The notes under the pieces: generated by a model
Told to the model about the DNA's origin: nothing
Database searches by the model: none
Seen by the model: only the letters and a program-made list of their open reading frames with translations
Shown: one piece after another, positions 36,167 through 45,048 of the stretch
Layout: every line of letters starts with the position of its first letter
Numbering within the stretch: position 1 is the first letter of the stretch
Assembly: GCF_002251795.1 (NCBI RefSeq)
Contig: NZ_NOXU01000030.1
Coordinates: forward strand, 434,001 to 498,000
Reading direction: 5' to 3'
DNA: 64,000 nt
From: Niveispirillum lacus
GTDB lineage: Bacteria; Pseudomonadota; Alphaproteobacteria; Azospirillales; Azospirillaceae
Translations under genes and position numbers: made by a program

Positions 36167-36739
36167 ATGAAGCTGCCACCCCTGGTCCAGGCCTTCGTGC
36201 TGCATTTCGGTGAGATGGGGAGCCGCTGGGGCATCAACCGGACCGTCGGTCAGATCTATGCGCTGCTCTATATCGCGCCGGAGCCGCTCTGTGCCGATGA
36301 TATGGTGGAACAGTTGGGGTTCTCGCGCTCCAACGTGTCCATCGGCCTCAAGGAACTGCAATCCTGGAATCTGGTACGGCTGCTGCACCGGCCGGATGAC
36401 CGGCGTGATTTTTACACCACGCCTGACGATATCTGGCAGATCGTCCGCACCCTGGTGGAAGAGCGCAAAAAGCGGGAGGTCGATCCCACCTTGTCGATCC
36501 TTCGGGAATTGCTGATGCAGACCCCTGGCACGGCCGAGGAACGCCATGCGCAGGATCGGATGCGCGAGATGCATGAACTGATCGAGCTGTTATGCGGCTG
36601 GTACGACGATGTCCGCCGGATGGAGACAGAGCGTCTGGTGCAGTTGTTGAGCATGGGTGCCAAGGTTCAGAAGATCCTGGAAATGAAGGACCGGCTGTTC
36701 ACCCTTCCCGGTGGCAGACGCACAGAAAAGGAGGGCTGA
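36167..36739 (+). CDS. GbsR/MarR family transcriptional regulator
   Basis: A 190-residue winged-helix regulator of the GbsR branch of MarR proteins. It carries FGEMGSRWGINRTVGQIYALLYIAPEPLCADDMVEQLGFSRSNVSIGLKELQSWNLVRLLHRPDDRRDFYTT, covering the helix-turn-helix and wing. A helical C-terminal dimerisation part follows. It stands directly upstream of cydA (4 bp from stop to start) with AGAGGAA before its own ATG. It is therefore almost certainly co-transcribed with, and a regulator of, the bd-type oxidase genes (inference). The signal sensed is unknown. Confidence 0.88.
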   Translation: MKLPPLVQAFVLHFGEMGSRWGINRTVGQIYALLYIAPEPLCADDMVEQLGFSRSNVSIGLKELQSWNLVRLLHRPDDRRDFYTTPDDIWQIVRTLVEERKKREVDPTLSILRELLMQTPGTAEERHAQDRMREMHELIELLCGWYDDVRRMETERLVQLLSMGAKVQKILEMKDRLFTLPGGRRTEKEG

Positions 36740-36743
36740 CATT

Positions 36744-38102
36744 ATGGATGCCGTTATCCTTGCTCGCATTCAATTTGCGGCCAATATCTCCTTCCACATC
36801 CTGTTTCCCACCATCACCATCGCCCTGGCCTGGATTCTGCTGTTCTTCAAGCTGCGCTTCAATGCGACGGGCGATACCAAATGGATGGATGCCTATTTCC
36901 AGTGGGTGAAGGTGTTTGCTGTCACCTTTGCGCTGGGGGTCGTCTCTGGCATCACCATGAGCTTTCAGTTCGGCACCAACTGGCCGGGCTTCATGGAGAA
37001 GGTGGGCAACATCGCCGGGCCTCTCCTGGCCTATGAGGTGCTGACGGCGTTTTTCCTGGAAGCGACATTCATCGCCATCATGCTGTTCGGCTTCCGGAAG
37101 GTGCGTAACTGGGTCCATACCCTGGCCACGGCGCTGGTTGCTTTCGGCACCACCATGTCGGCCTTCTGGATCTTGGTGTTGAACAGTTGGATGCACACAC
37201 CGGCCGGGTTTGAAATGCGCGATGGCGTGGCCCATGCCACCGACTGGTTTGCCATCATCTTCAACCCTTCCATGCCTTATCGTCTGGTCCATATGCTGCT
37301 GGCTTCGGGCCTGACGGCGGCGTTCCTGGTGGCGGGCCTTTCTGCCTGGCGCTGGCTGAAGGGGGACCGCGCGCCGGTGGTGCTGGCCAGCCTGCGTACC
37401 GGTGTCTATGTCGCTGCCGCCCTGATCCCGGTGCAGATCCTGGCGGGTGACCTGCACGGGCTGAACACGCTGGAACATCAGCCGGCCAAGGTAGCCGCGA
37501 TGGAGGGGCATTGGGAAACCGGCGGTAACGTGCCGTTGCTGCTGTTTGCGGTCCCGGATGAACAGGCGCAGACCAATCATTTTGAACTGGGAATTCCCAG
37601 CGGCGCCAGCCTGATCTTGAAGCATGATCCCGATGGCGTGATCCAGGGCCTGAAGGATTTTGACGGCGCCCATCCGCCTGTGGCCCCGGTCTTCTATGCC
37701 TTCCGTGTCATGGTGGGCGTGGGCATGCTGATGCTGCTGGTGTCCTGGGCCTGCGCCTGGACGTTGCGGCGGCGGGGTACCCTGGGCATCTGGCATGCCC
37801 GTGCCCTGGTGGGCATGACCTTCTCCGGCTGGGTTGCCACCCTGGCTGGCTGGTACGTGACCGAGATCGGGCGCCAGCCCTGGCTGGTCACCGGCGTGAT
37901 GAAAACCTGGGAGGCGGCCAGCGCTGTCCCCGCGCCACAGATCGGTCTGTCGCTGACCATGTATCTGCTGGTCTATGCCGGCCTGCTGATCGCCTATATC
38001 GCCGTGCTGTTTAAGCTGGCGGCCAAGGCGATGCAGGGGGCCGGGGCCACGGCGGGGGCTGGGCTGCCCGTGACGGCGGGCGCCACCGCCGCGGCAGAAT
38101 AA
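36744..38102 (+). CDS. cydA: Cytochrome bd-type ubiquinol oxidase subunit I
   Basis: A 452-residue inner-membrane oxidase subunit that binds the haems and oxidises quinol to reduce oxygen. The N-terminus has RIQFAANISFHILFPTITIALAW with the axial His18, HMLLASGLTAAF includes the second haem His, and GDLHGLNTLEHQPAKVAAMEGHWE is a family hallmark. At 452 residues it is about 70 shorter than E. coli CydA, so it has a short Q-loop, as in cyanide-insensitive (Cio) oxidases (inference). AAAGGAGGG precedes ATG 36744. It forms a unit with the GbsR-type regulator and cydB. Confidence 0.95.
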   Translation: MDAVILARIQFAANISFHILFPTITIALAWILLFFKLRFNATGDTKWMDAYFQWVKVFAVTFALGVVSGITMSFQFGTNWPGFMEKVGNIAGPLLAYEVLTAFFLEATFIAIMLFGFRKVRNWVHTLATALVAFGTTMSAFWILVLNSWMHTPAGFEMRDGVAHATDWFAIIFNPSMPYRLVHMLLASGLTAAFLVAGLSAWRWLKGDRAPVVLASLRTGVYVAAALIPVQILAGDLHGLNTLEHQPAKVAAMEGHWETGGNVPLLLFAVPDEQAQTNHFELGIPSGASLILKHDPDGVIQGLKDFDGAHPPVAPVFYAFRVMVGVGMLMLLVSWACAWTLRRRGTLGIWHARALVGMTFSGWVATLAGWYVTEIGRQPWLVTGVMKTWEAASAVPAPQIGLSLTMYLLVYAGLLIAYIAVLFKLAAKAMQGAGATAGAGLPVTAGATAAAE

Positions 38103-38113
38103 GGAAATCCGTG

Positions 38114-39121
38114 ATGGAGTTCATGAACGACGCACACTGGCTGCCGGTTGCATTTGCCGCCCTGATGGGATTGTCGATCCTGGCTTATGTGGTGCTGGAT
38201 GGGTACGATCTGGGGGTCGGGATTTTGATGGCGCGGGCAGGCGATGCCGAACGCGACCGCATGATCGCCAGCATCGGCCCTTTCTGGGACGCGAACGAGA
38301 CCTGGCTGGTGCTGGCGGTGGGGCTGCTGTTGGTGGCCTTTCCCATGGCCCATGGCATGATCCTCAGCCATCTCTACCTGCCGGCGGCCGTGCTCTTGCT
38401 GGGGCTGATTCTGCGTGGGGTCAGCTTTGAATTTCGGGCCAAGACCGATGGCGGCCAGCGCCGCTGGTGGAACCGGGCCTTTATCGGCGGGTCACTGCTG
38501 GCGGCCCTGTCACAGGGCTATATGCTGGGTGTCTATATCCTGGGTCTTGAAACCGGGTTGTCGGCGGTGCTGTTCGGCCTGCTGACGGGGGTATGCCTGA
38601 CGGCCGCCTACGCCTTCATCGGGGCCGGATGGCTGATCTTGAAGACCGACGGTGGCTTGCAGGCCAAGGCCGTGATCTGGGCGCGCCACACCTTGTGGCT
38701 GGCGGCCCTGGGCATGGCCGCCATCTCCATCGCCACCCCGCTGGTCAGTGATCGGATCGCGGCCAAGTGGTTTGATCTGCCTTATCTTATCCTGCTGGCG
38801 CCGGTGCCCTTGATGACGCTGCTGCTGTTTGTCGGGGTAAAACTGGCGCTGGACCGGCTGCCCAATGCCGGGGACCGCTGGGCCTGGATGCCCTTTGCCG
38901 GGGCGGTGGGCATTTTTGCCCTGGGTTTCAACGGTCTGGCCTATAGTTTCTATCCGTATGTCGTGCCGGAGAAACTGACCGTCTGGCAGGCCGCCGCCGC
39001 CCCCGAAAGCCTGATGATCATTTTTGTCGGCACCTGTGTGGTCTTGCCGGTGATTGTGGGCTACACGGCCTTTGCCTATCGGGTGTTCCGGGGCAAGGCG
39101 GGGGAGCTGCGGTACGATTGA
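38114..39121 (+). CDS. cydB: Cytochrome bd-type ubiquinol oxidase subunit II
   Basis: A 335-residue membrane partner of CydA. It contains the conserved ILAYVVLDGYDLGVGIL, FWDANETWLVLAVGLLLVAFPMAH and LILRGVSFEFRAK stretches and about eight to nine membrane helices. ATG 38114 has AAGGAA 6 bases upstream; an adjacent GTG at 38111 is less well spaced. It starts 11 bp after cydA. No separate cydX-like or cydDC gene is seen beside it. Confidence 0.95.
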   Translation: MEFMNDAHWLPVAFAALMGLSILAYVVLDGYDLGVGILMARAGDAERDRMIASIGPFWDANETWLVLAVGLLLVAFPMAHGMILSHLYLPAAVLLLGLILRGVSFEFRAKTDGGQRRWWNRAFIGGSLLAALSQGYMLGVYILGLETGLSAVLFGLLTGVCLTAAYAFIGAGWLILKTDGGLQAKAVIWARHTLWLAALGMAAISIATPLVSDRIAAKWFDLPYLILLAPVPLMTLLLFVGVKLALDRLPNAGDRWAWMPFAGAVGIFALGFNGLAYSFYPYVVPEKLTVWQAAAAPESLMIIFVGTCVVLPVIVGYTAFAYRVFRGKAGELRYD

Positions 39122-39153
39122 CGCTGCTGGCGTTTGGCCAGAACCGGGGCTGT

Positions 39154-40494
39154 TCAGGCTGGCACCGGTTCTGCCTTTTTGCCGAGGGTCGGGCAGATCA
39201 GGGCCGCGAACAGGCACAGCACACCCGCCACATAAAAGGCCGGCATATAGCTGTCGAGATAGGTGCGCGAAAAGCCACCACCGAAAGCGGCAACCGCCGC
39301 ACCCAACTGATGACCGGCGAAAATCCATCCAAAGACCAGGTTGGCCTGTTCGCGCCCGAACCGTTCGGCCGTCAGCTTGACCGTCGGGGGCACGGTTGCC
39401 ACCCAGTCCAACCCATAAAACACCGCGAACAGGGCCAGACCATAGAAGGTGAAGTCGGAGAAGGGCAGGTACAACAGGGACAGGCCACGCAGCCCGTAAT
39501 ACCAGAATAGCAGCCAGCGATTGTCATACCGATCGGACAACCAGCCCGACACGACCGTCCCGATAAAGTCGAACAGACCGATCAGGGCCAGCATGCCCGC
39601 CGCCTGGACCACGGGCATGCCGAAATCCACACACATCGGCACCAGATGGGTCTGGATCAGGCCGTTGGTGCTGGCCCCGCAGACAAAAAAAGTAACGAAC
39701 AGTACCCAGAACACCCTGGACTTTGCGGCCATGCGCAAGGCGTCGATGGCAGCAAAGGCCACGGACCCGGCCGGTGCTGGCGGTGCCGGTTCCGGAAGGC
39801 CGGGGGCCTCGCCATAGGCGCGCAGGCCGACATCGCCCGGCCGGTCGCGCATCAGCAGCAGCACGGCAAGCGCGGCCACCGTCAGCATGGCACAGATCAC
39901 CGACAGGGCGGTGCGCCAACCAATTTCCTCGGCCAGCCAGGCAGTCATCGGGATGAACACCAGTTGACCTGTGGCCGAACTGGCCGTCAGCAACCCCACC
40001 ACCAGGCCGCGACGATGGGTGAACCAACGGGTGGCCACGGTCGCCCCCAGGACCAGGGCTGTCATGCCGGTGCCAAGCCCCACCACCACGCCCCACAGCA
40101 GGATCAGTTCCCACAGGCTGCTCATGCCCAACGACAGGACCATGCCGCCGGCAATGATGGACAGCGAGGTGAGGGTCATACGTCGGACACCGAACCGGTT
40201 GATCAACGCGGCGGCGAACGGTCCCATCAGCCCGAAAAGCACCATGCGGATGGCCAATGCCGTTGAGATCTCCGACGTGGTCCAGCCGAATTCTTTCTGT
40301 AGCTGGATCATCAGCACACCGGGCGCGCCCATGGCGCCGGCGGCGGTGATCGCCGTCAGGAAAGTGGCCGCGACGACAACCCAGCCATAATGGATGTTGC
40401 GCACGGCCAAACGGGCCGCCAGACGATCAGACAGGAACAAACCGCACCTCCTGTCAGCAGCCCCGAAATGGTCGCTGGTATTCATGATGATCAT
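39154..40494 (-). CDS. Major facilitator superfamily transporter
   Basis: A 446-residue 12-helix MFS carrier. The first helix region is HYGWVVVAATFLTAITAAGAMGAPGVLMIQL, and the loop 2-3 motif is NRFGVRRM. The WFTHRRGLVVGLLTASSATGQL segment matches the monocarboxylate/oxalate-formate type MFS branch. The substrate is unknown. A TetR-family gene diverges from it across a short AT-rich, palindromic gap, so that regulator probably controls it. ATG 40494 and ATG 40485 are both possible starts; neither has a strong Shine-Dalgarno. Confidence 0.85.
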   Translation of the reverse strand: MIIMNTSDHFGAADRRCGLFLSDRLAARLAVRNIHYGWVVVAATFLTAITAAGAMGAPGVLMIQLQKEFGWTTSEISTALAIRMVLFGLMGPFAAALINRFGVRRMTLTSLSIIAGGMVLSLGMSSLWELILLWGVVVGLGTGMTALVLGATVATRWFTHRRGLVVGLLTASSATGQLVFIPMTAWLAEEIGWRTALSVICAMLTVAALAVLLLMRDRPGDVGLRAYGEAPGLPEPAPPAPAGSVAFAAIDALRMAAKSRVFWVLFVTFFVCGASTNGLIQTHLVPMCVDFGMPVVQAAGMLALIGLFDFIGTVVSGWLSDRYDNRWLLFWYYGLRGLSLLYLPFSDFTFYGLALFAVFYGLDWVATVPPTVKLTAERFGREQANLVFGWIFAGHQLGAAVAAFGGGFSRTYLDSYMPAFYVAGVLCLFAALICPTLGKKAEPVPA

Positions 40495-40516
40495 AATGAT
40501 AACTCAGTCATGATAG
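40483..40516. promoter_or_regulatory. Putative TetR operator between the MFS and TetR genes
   Basis: The divergent gap holds overlapping symmetric elements: the perfect palindrome ATGATCAT and ATCAT-A-ATGAT, followed by TCATGAT. The AT-rich symmetry between a transporter and a TetR gene suggests the regulator's operator. Confidence 0.45.
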
Positions 40517-40569
40517 GTAACATGCACCGGGTCAAGCATGATGGGCGGCGTTTTTGCGGGGGGTGGGTT

Positions 40570-41130
40570 GTGCGTGTGTCGAAACAGAAGGCGGGGCAAC
40601 ATCGGGACGCCATTCTGTCGGCGGCCTCGCGCCTGTTCCGTGCGCGTGGGATCGACAAGGTGGGTGTGGCAGAGGTGACCGAGGCGGCCGGTCTGACCCA
40701 TGGCGGCTTTTACGGCCATTTCGCCTCGAAGGAGGCGCTGGCGGCTGAGGTCTGCGATCTCAGCTTTGGCAACGCGGTGGAGCGGGTGCGGGGTGCGGCC
40801 AGCCTGGAGGATTATATCGACCAATATGTCTCGGCCGATCACCGCGACCGCGAGGGACCATGCCCCATGGTGGCACTGGGCGCGGATGTTTCCCGTTTGT
40901 CCGGGCCAGTACGTGATCAGTTCACGGCCGGGGTGGCACGCTATATTGCGGCCATCCGTGCCCATCTGCCGCCCGATGATCCGCTGGCGGAAGGGCGGGC
41001 CGCCGCCCTGGTTTCTGTTCTGGTCGGGGGCATGAACCTGGCCCGCGCTGTGGCCGTCGCGGACCCGGCGCTGTCGGACCAGATCCTGGCGGGTGTCCGG
41101 CAGCAGGCCCGCGCTGCGATCGGCAGATAG
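40570..41130 (+). CDS. TetR/AcrR family transcriptional regulator
   Basis: A 186-residue repressor-type regulator. The helix-turn-helix region reads RDAILSAASRLFRARGIDKVGVAEVTEAAGLTHGGFYGHFASKEALAAEV, the TetR N-terminal signature. The C-terminal ligand domain has REGPCPMVALGADVSRL, as in the TetR branch that often controls exporter genes. I prefer GTG 40570 (GGGGGG upstream) because it starts just before the DNA-binding domain; ATG 40522 or 40510 would overlap the operator. It diverges from the MFS transporter. Confidence 0.88.
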   Translation: MRVSKQKAGQHRDAILSAASRLFRARGIDKVGVAEVTEAAGLTHGGFYGHFASKEALAAEVCDLSFGNAVERVRGAASLEDYIDQYVSADHRDREGPCPMVALGADVSRLSGPVRDQFTAGVARYIAAIRAHLPPDDPLAEGRAAALVSVLVGGMNLARAVAVADPALSDQILAGVRQQARAAIGR

Positions 41131-41147
41131 GGGCGGGGGGCTGGTGG

Positions 41148-41849
41148 ATGTCCTATGATACCGAACAGATGCAACGGCGCGTGCTCTATCAGGATGACCG
41201 TGTCATCATCCTGGATAAACCCTACGGGTTGCCGGTTCATTTCGGAACCAGAACAAAGGATCACTTGGAACTCTACCTGCCCCTGATCCAGGGTGACCGG
41301 CCGGAACCGCCGCGGCTGGCCCATCGGTTGGACAAGGATACCGCCGGGTGTCTGGTCCTGGCGCGTGATGCCGAGGCGGCGGCGCGGCTGGGCGCGATGT
41401 TTCTAGAGGGGCGGGTGCACAAAACATATTGGGCCGTTGTACAGTCCGGGCCCCGGACCGATGGTGGGGTGATTGACCTACCCTTGGGCAAGGTCTGGGT
41501 GCCGGGTGGGTCAAAGGTGGTGGTCGATGTAACGGCCAAGCCGGCGCTGACCCGCTGGAAAACCCTGGGCTGGGCCGATGATCGGGCGTTGCTGGAACTG
41601 TCGCCACGGACCGGCCGCATGCATCAGTTGCGGGCGCATTGTGCTTATATGGCGATGCCGATCCTGGGAGATCCCATTTATGGTGCCGACCGTCCGGCCC
41701 CGGTGCCGCTGCACCTGTTGGCCCGCTCCATTCGGTTCCCCAATCTGGATGGCTCCGGTACCGAAATAACAGCAACCGCTCCCCTGCCGCCGCATATGAC
41801 GGCCACGCTTCTGGCGATGGGGTTGGCAGAGGCGGGTGATTCCGCCTAG
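41148..41849 (+). CDS. RluA family pseudouridine synthase
   Basis: A 233-residue RNA pseudouridine synthase. The catalytic motif is LAHRLDKDTAGCLVLAR, whose Asp is the nucleophile, and ELSPRTGRMHQLRAHCAYMAMPILGDPIYG completes the family pattern. It lacks an S4 domain and is short, as in RluA/TruC-type enzymes that modify rRNA or tRNA. The exact target uridine cannot be assigned. It lies 17 bp after the TetR gene but is probably functionally separate. Confidence 0.92.
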   Translation: MSYDTEQMQRRVLYQDDRVIILDKPYGLPVHFGTRTKDHLELYLPLIQGDRPEPPRLAHRLDKDTAGCLVLARDAEAAARLGAMFLEGRVHKTYWAVVQSGPRTDGGVIDLPLGKVWVPGGSKVVVDVTAKPALTRWKTLGWADDRALLELSPRTGRMHQLRAHCAYMAMPILGDPIYGADRPAPVPLHLLARSIRFPNLDGSGTEITATAPLPPHMTATLLAMGLAEAGDSA

Positions 41850-41869
41850 GTTGAACAACAGGAGGCGCC

Positions 41870-42625
41870 ATGCTCGAAGATATCCTGTTGTTCGTTGCCG
41901 TCGGTTTCGCGGCCCAGATGGTGGACGGCGCCATCGGCATGGCCTATGGCGTCACGGCCAGCACCGTCATGATGTCGATGGGTGTGCCCCCGGCCACCGC
42001 CAGTGCCAGTGTTCATGTGGCGGAGATGTTCACCACAGGCGCCTCTGGCTTCGCGCATTGGCGGGCCAGGAATGTGCGGTTGGATCTTGTCTGGCGACTG
42101 GCCCTGCCGGGCATGCTGGGGGGCGCACTGGGCGCCTATCTTCTGTCTGGGGTGGAAGGTGATTTTATCCGCCCGCTGGTGGCGGTGTATCTGCTGGCGA
42201 TGGGCGGCCTGATTCTGTGGAAGGCGCTGCATCCGCCGCCGCCGCATGAATTATCCACGCGGAAGGTCACGGGCCTGGGCTTGACCGGGGGTTTTCTGGA
42301 TGCGGTCGGCGGCGGTGGCTGGGGGCCAATGGTGGCCAGCACCCTGATCGGCGGCGGTACCACGCCGCGCTATGCCATCGGCTCCACCAATCTGGCAGAG
42401 TTTTTCGTCACAACGACGATTTCCTTCACCTTCATTTTTACCATAGGCCTGGATCTCTGGCCGGCCATTCTGGGTCTGATCATCGGTGGTGTGGTGGCGG
42501 CGCCATTTGCCGCCATGGTGACACAGAAGCTGCCCGATAAACCGATGATGATCCTGGTCGCGGTTGTCATCATGCTGCTCAGCCTGCGCAACATTGTCGA
42601 TGTTGTGGACAAGTGGCTGGCCTGA
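41870..42625 (+). CDS. TauE/SafE family sulfite/anion exporter-like membrane protein
   Basis: A 251-residue membrane protein with about eight helices in two repeats. It starts LLFVAVGFAAQMVDGAIGMAYGVTAST and has a second repeat TGLGLTGGFLDAVGGGGWGPMVASTLIGGG. Both D-(G/A)-x-x-G-G-G-like motifs are typical of TauE/SafE (DUF81) transporters of sulfite, sulfonates or other organic anions. A perfect Shine-Dalgarno (AGGAGG) lies upstream. The substrate is unknown; no sulfur genes adjoin it. Confidence 0.9.
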   Translation: MLEDILLFVAVGFAAQMVDGAIGMAYGVTASTVMMSMGVPPATASASVHVAEMFTTGASGFAHWRARNVRLDLVWRLALPGMLGGALGAYLLSGVEGDFIRPLVAVYLLAMGGLILWKALHPPPPHELSTRKVTGLGLTGGFLDAVGGGGWGPMVASTLIGGGTTPRYAIGSTNLAEFFVTTTISFTFIFTIGLDLWPAILGLIIGGVVAAPFAAMVTQKLPDKPMMILVAVVIMLLSLRNIVDVVDKWLA

Positions 42626-42649
42626 CCTGCGGTCAACAGGCGCCGCTGA

Positions 42650-43471
42650 TCACTCGTAATCGGGAATGTCGGGCATCTGTTCCACATCGGGCTTGCCGTC
42701 GCGGATCCAGCCGTCGCGGCGCTGACGGTACAATGACCGCATTGACGCGTAATAGTCGAAGCTGTTGCGCTTCACATCGTCCAGCGCTTCGATATATTCC
42801 GCCCGCGTATCCAGCGCCGTCAGGGTGCCGCGGCTCAGGGTGATCCAGTCCTGGTTGGTATTGCTGGCATAGTTGGAGACGGGATCGGCAAAAAACTCGC
42901 CGGCAAAACCCGTCGCGTCGCGGACTGAGGAGGGGCCCAGCAACGGCAAGACCAGATACGGCCCCTCCGGAATACCCCAGACAGCCAGCGTCTGATCCAG
43001 ACTTTCATATTCGTAGGGCATGCCATGATCGGCGGCCACATCCATCAGGCCGCCCAGCCCGATCGTGCTGTTGATCGTGAAGCGGCGCAGCACATCGCCG
43101 GCCCCCTGCCAGTCGCCTTGCAAAAGCTGGTTGGTCAAATCCAGGGGCGAACGCAGGTTGCGCAGCACATTGCGCACGCCCTTTTGCACCGGATTGGGCA
43201 GCACCGTGCGATAAACCTTGGCCGCCGGGCGGATCAGCACGACGTCCAGTCCTTCATTCACCCAGAAAATGGCGCGGTTCACGGGCTCCAGCGGATCATT
43301 CATATCCTCCGCCGGGCCGGCCGCCATTTGCAGATCGCTCACGCGGCTCTCGTCCCCATTCGGCGCCGGGGCGCCGTCTTGTGCCGCTGCCGGCAGGGTG
43401 GCAACCGACAGCGCCAGCAGCGTTGCCATCGCCGTGCGGCGCAGTAAGGGGAAAGTGGACGGACGGGACAT
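42650..43471 (-). CDS. mlaA: MlaA/VacJ family outer-membrane lipid asymmetry protein
   Basis: A 273-residue MlaA homologue, the outer-membrane component that removes misplaced phospholipids for retrograde transport. The core contains DPLEPVNRAIFWVNEGLDVVLIRPAAKVYRTVLPNPVQKGVRNVLRNLRSP, RFTINSTIGLGGLMDVA, and WGIPEGPYLVLPLLGPSSVRDATG. It begins with a signal peptide ending ATLPAAAQDG and has no lipobox Cys, unlike E. coli MlaA. ATG 43471 is preferred; the longer frame to 43528 adds an unlikely leader. The other mla genes are not in the window. It adjoins the sphingolipid locus. Confidence 0.93.
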   Translation of the reverse strand: MSRPSTFPLLRRTAMATLLALSVATLPAAAQDGAPAPNGDESRVSDLQMAAGPAEDMNDPLEPVNRAIFWVNEGLDVVLIRPAAKVYRTVLPNPVQKGVRNVLRNLRSPLDLTNQLLQGDWQGAGDVLRRFTINSTIGLGGLMDVAADHGMPYEYESLDQTLAVWGIPEGPYLVLPLLGPSSVRDATGFAGEFFADPVSNYASNTNQDWITLSRGTLTALDTRAEYIEALDDVKRNSFDYYASMRSLYRQRRDGWIRDGKPDVEQMPDIPDYE

Positions 43472-43686
43472 GTGGAGCCTCGAAAAATCCTGGGCACACG
43501 CGGTGCAGCACCTGCGAACTCTGTTCATTTAGGCCGCGCTGCCGCGATGCAAAGTGATAACTGTCACAGTTAACGGGCCGAATGCCAACGCTGCAATTTG
43601 TCTAACCCGGCATGCATGGCCTATGCGCCGCCGTTGCATGCTGCTAAATGGGCGTGCCCTGAACCGTCCGCCTGACTGCATCGCCC

Positions 43687-45048
43687 GTGACGCCCCAGAA
43701 ATCTCGTTCCTCCCTCCGTGCCTGGTTCGGTGACGATCGTCTGCGCCGGCTGTTCGCGAATGCGGGCATTCTGCTGGGCGGCAAGACGGTGAATGCCATC
43801 GCCGGACTGGCCGGTCTGGCCATTGCGGCGCGTGCGCTGGGCGTGGAACAGTTCGGTGTGCTGGTCTTGATACATACCTTCACCCAGACCATCGGCGAGA
43901 TCGCCAAGTTCCAGAGCTGGCAGGCCGTCCTGCGCTATGGCACACCGGCGTTGAATGAGGGACGGATCGGTGATTTCCAGCGCCTGCTGCGCTTTACAGC
44001 ATATCTGGATGGGTGGAGCGCGGTGGCCGGCACTGTCCTGTCTGTGGCGCTGGCATGGATGCTGGGTGCATCCTTGGGCTGGCCGGCGGACCTGATGCCG
44101 GCAGCGCTGGTTTATGTGACCTCGGTCCTGTTCATGGTGCAGGCCACGCCCACGGGCATCCTGCGCCTGATCGACCGGTTCGACATCTTGTCGGTACAAA
44201 GCACCCTGGGGGCCATCATCCGCATGCTGGGCGGCGGCATCGCCTGGGTCATGGGCGGCGGTATCGTCGCTTTCCTGGTGGCCTGGTATGTCGCCACGGC
44301 CATTGCCGGCCTCTACCTGATCATCAAGGGCTGGTCGGAACTGCGCAAACGCGGCCTGCTGGACGGGTATCGCTGGCGCGGCGACGGCAAACCCATGAGC
44401 CATGGATTCGATGGGGTTTGGGGCTTCGTCTGGTCCACCAACTTTTCCTCTACGCTGGAACTGGCCTATACCCATATCGGCACGCTGGCGGTGGGCTGGA
44501 TGCTGGGCCCGCGTGAGGCCGCCCTGTTTCGCATCGCCCGGCAATTGGGAGAGGCATTGGCCAAGCCCGCCAAGCTGCTGATCCCTGCCATCTATCCCGA
44601 ATTGTCCCGCATGATCGAGGCACGGCAATTCGCAGAGATGCGGTCCCTGATCCAGCGCTCTGCCCTTCTGGCCGGGGCCGGGGCCATGCTGGCCCTGGTG
44701 ATCTGTTGGTTCATCGGGGAAATCGGCCTGCGCCTGATCGTGGGCGAAGAGTTTGTGCCCGCCTGGCCCGTCATGATGTGGCTGGTGGCTGCGGCCGTGG
44801 TGGGGATCTGGTCCTTCCCCCTGGAACCGGTGATGGTGTCGGCGGGAGAGGCGCACAAGGCGCTGATTGTCCGCATCTGGACAACGGCCCTCTACATCCC
44901 GGTGCTACTGGCGTGCATCCACTGGTTTGACTTGCTCGGTGCCGGGTGGGCCCGCATGTTCTCCGCCATACTGGTGCTGGTGGCGTTCCTGATCCCTGTG
45001 GTGCGCTGGTTCCGGCAGCGCATGGCGGAGGAGCGTCAGAAGGCATGA
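43687..45048 (+). CDS. Wzx-like flippase / polysaccharide biosynthesis membrane protein
   Basis: A 453-residue protein with about 12-14 membrane helices of the MOP/oligosaccharide flippase superfamily. The early pattern GILLGGKTVNAIAGLAGLAIAARALGVEQFGVLVLI is typical, as are the helices around 260-300 with HIGTLAVGWMLGPREAALFRIARQLGEALAKP. It would flip a lipid-linked molecule across the inner membrane. The start is GTG 43687. Its stop overlaps the next gene (ATGA), an enzyme resembling CDP-glycerol glycerophosphotransferases, so the pair probably acts on one product, perhaps a sphingolipid headgroup (inference). Confidence 0.85.
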   Translation: MTPQKSRSSLRAWFGDDRLRRLFANAGILLGGKTVNAIAGLAGLAIAARALGVEQFGVLVLIHTFTQTIGEIAKFQSWQAVLRYGTPALNEGRIGDFQRLLRFTAYLDGWSAVAGTVLSVALAWMLGASLGWPADLMPAALVYVTSVLFMVQATPTGILRLIDRFDILSVQSTLGAIIRMLGGGIAWVMGGGIVAFLVAWYVATAIAGLYLIIKGWSELRKRGLLDGYRWRGDGKPMSHGFDGVWGFVWSTNFSSTLELAYTHIGTLAVGWMLGPREAALFRIARQLGEALAKPAKLLIPAIYPELSRMIEARQFAEMRSLIQRSALLAGAGAMLALVICWFIGEIGLRLIVGEEFVPAWPVMMWLVAAAVVGIWSFPLEPVMVSAGEAHKALIVRIWTTALYIPVLLACIHWFDLLGAGWARMFSAILVLVAFLIPVVRWFRQRMAEERQKA

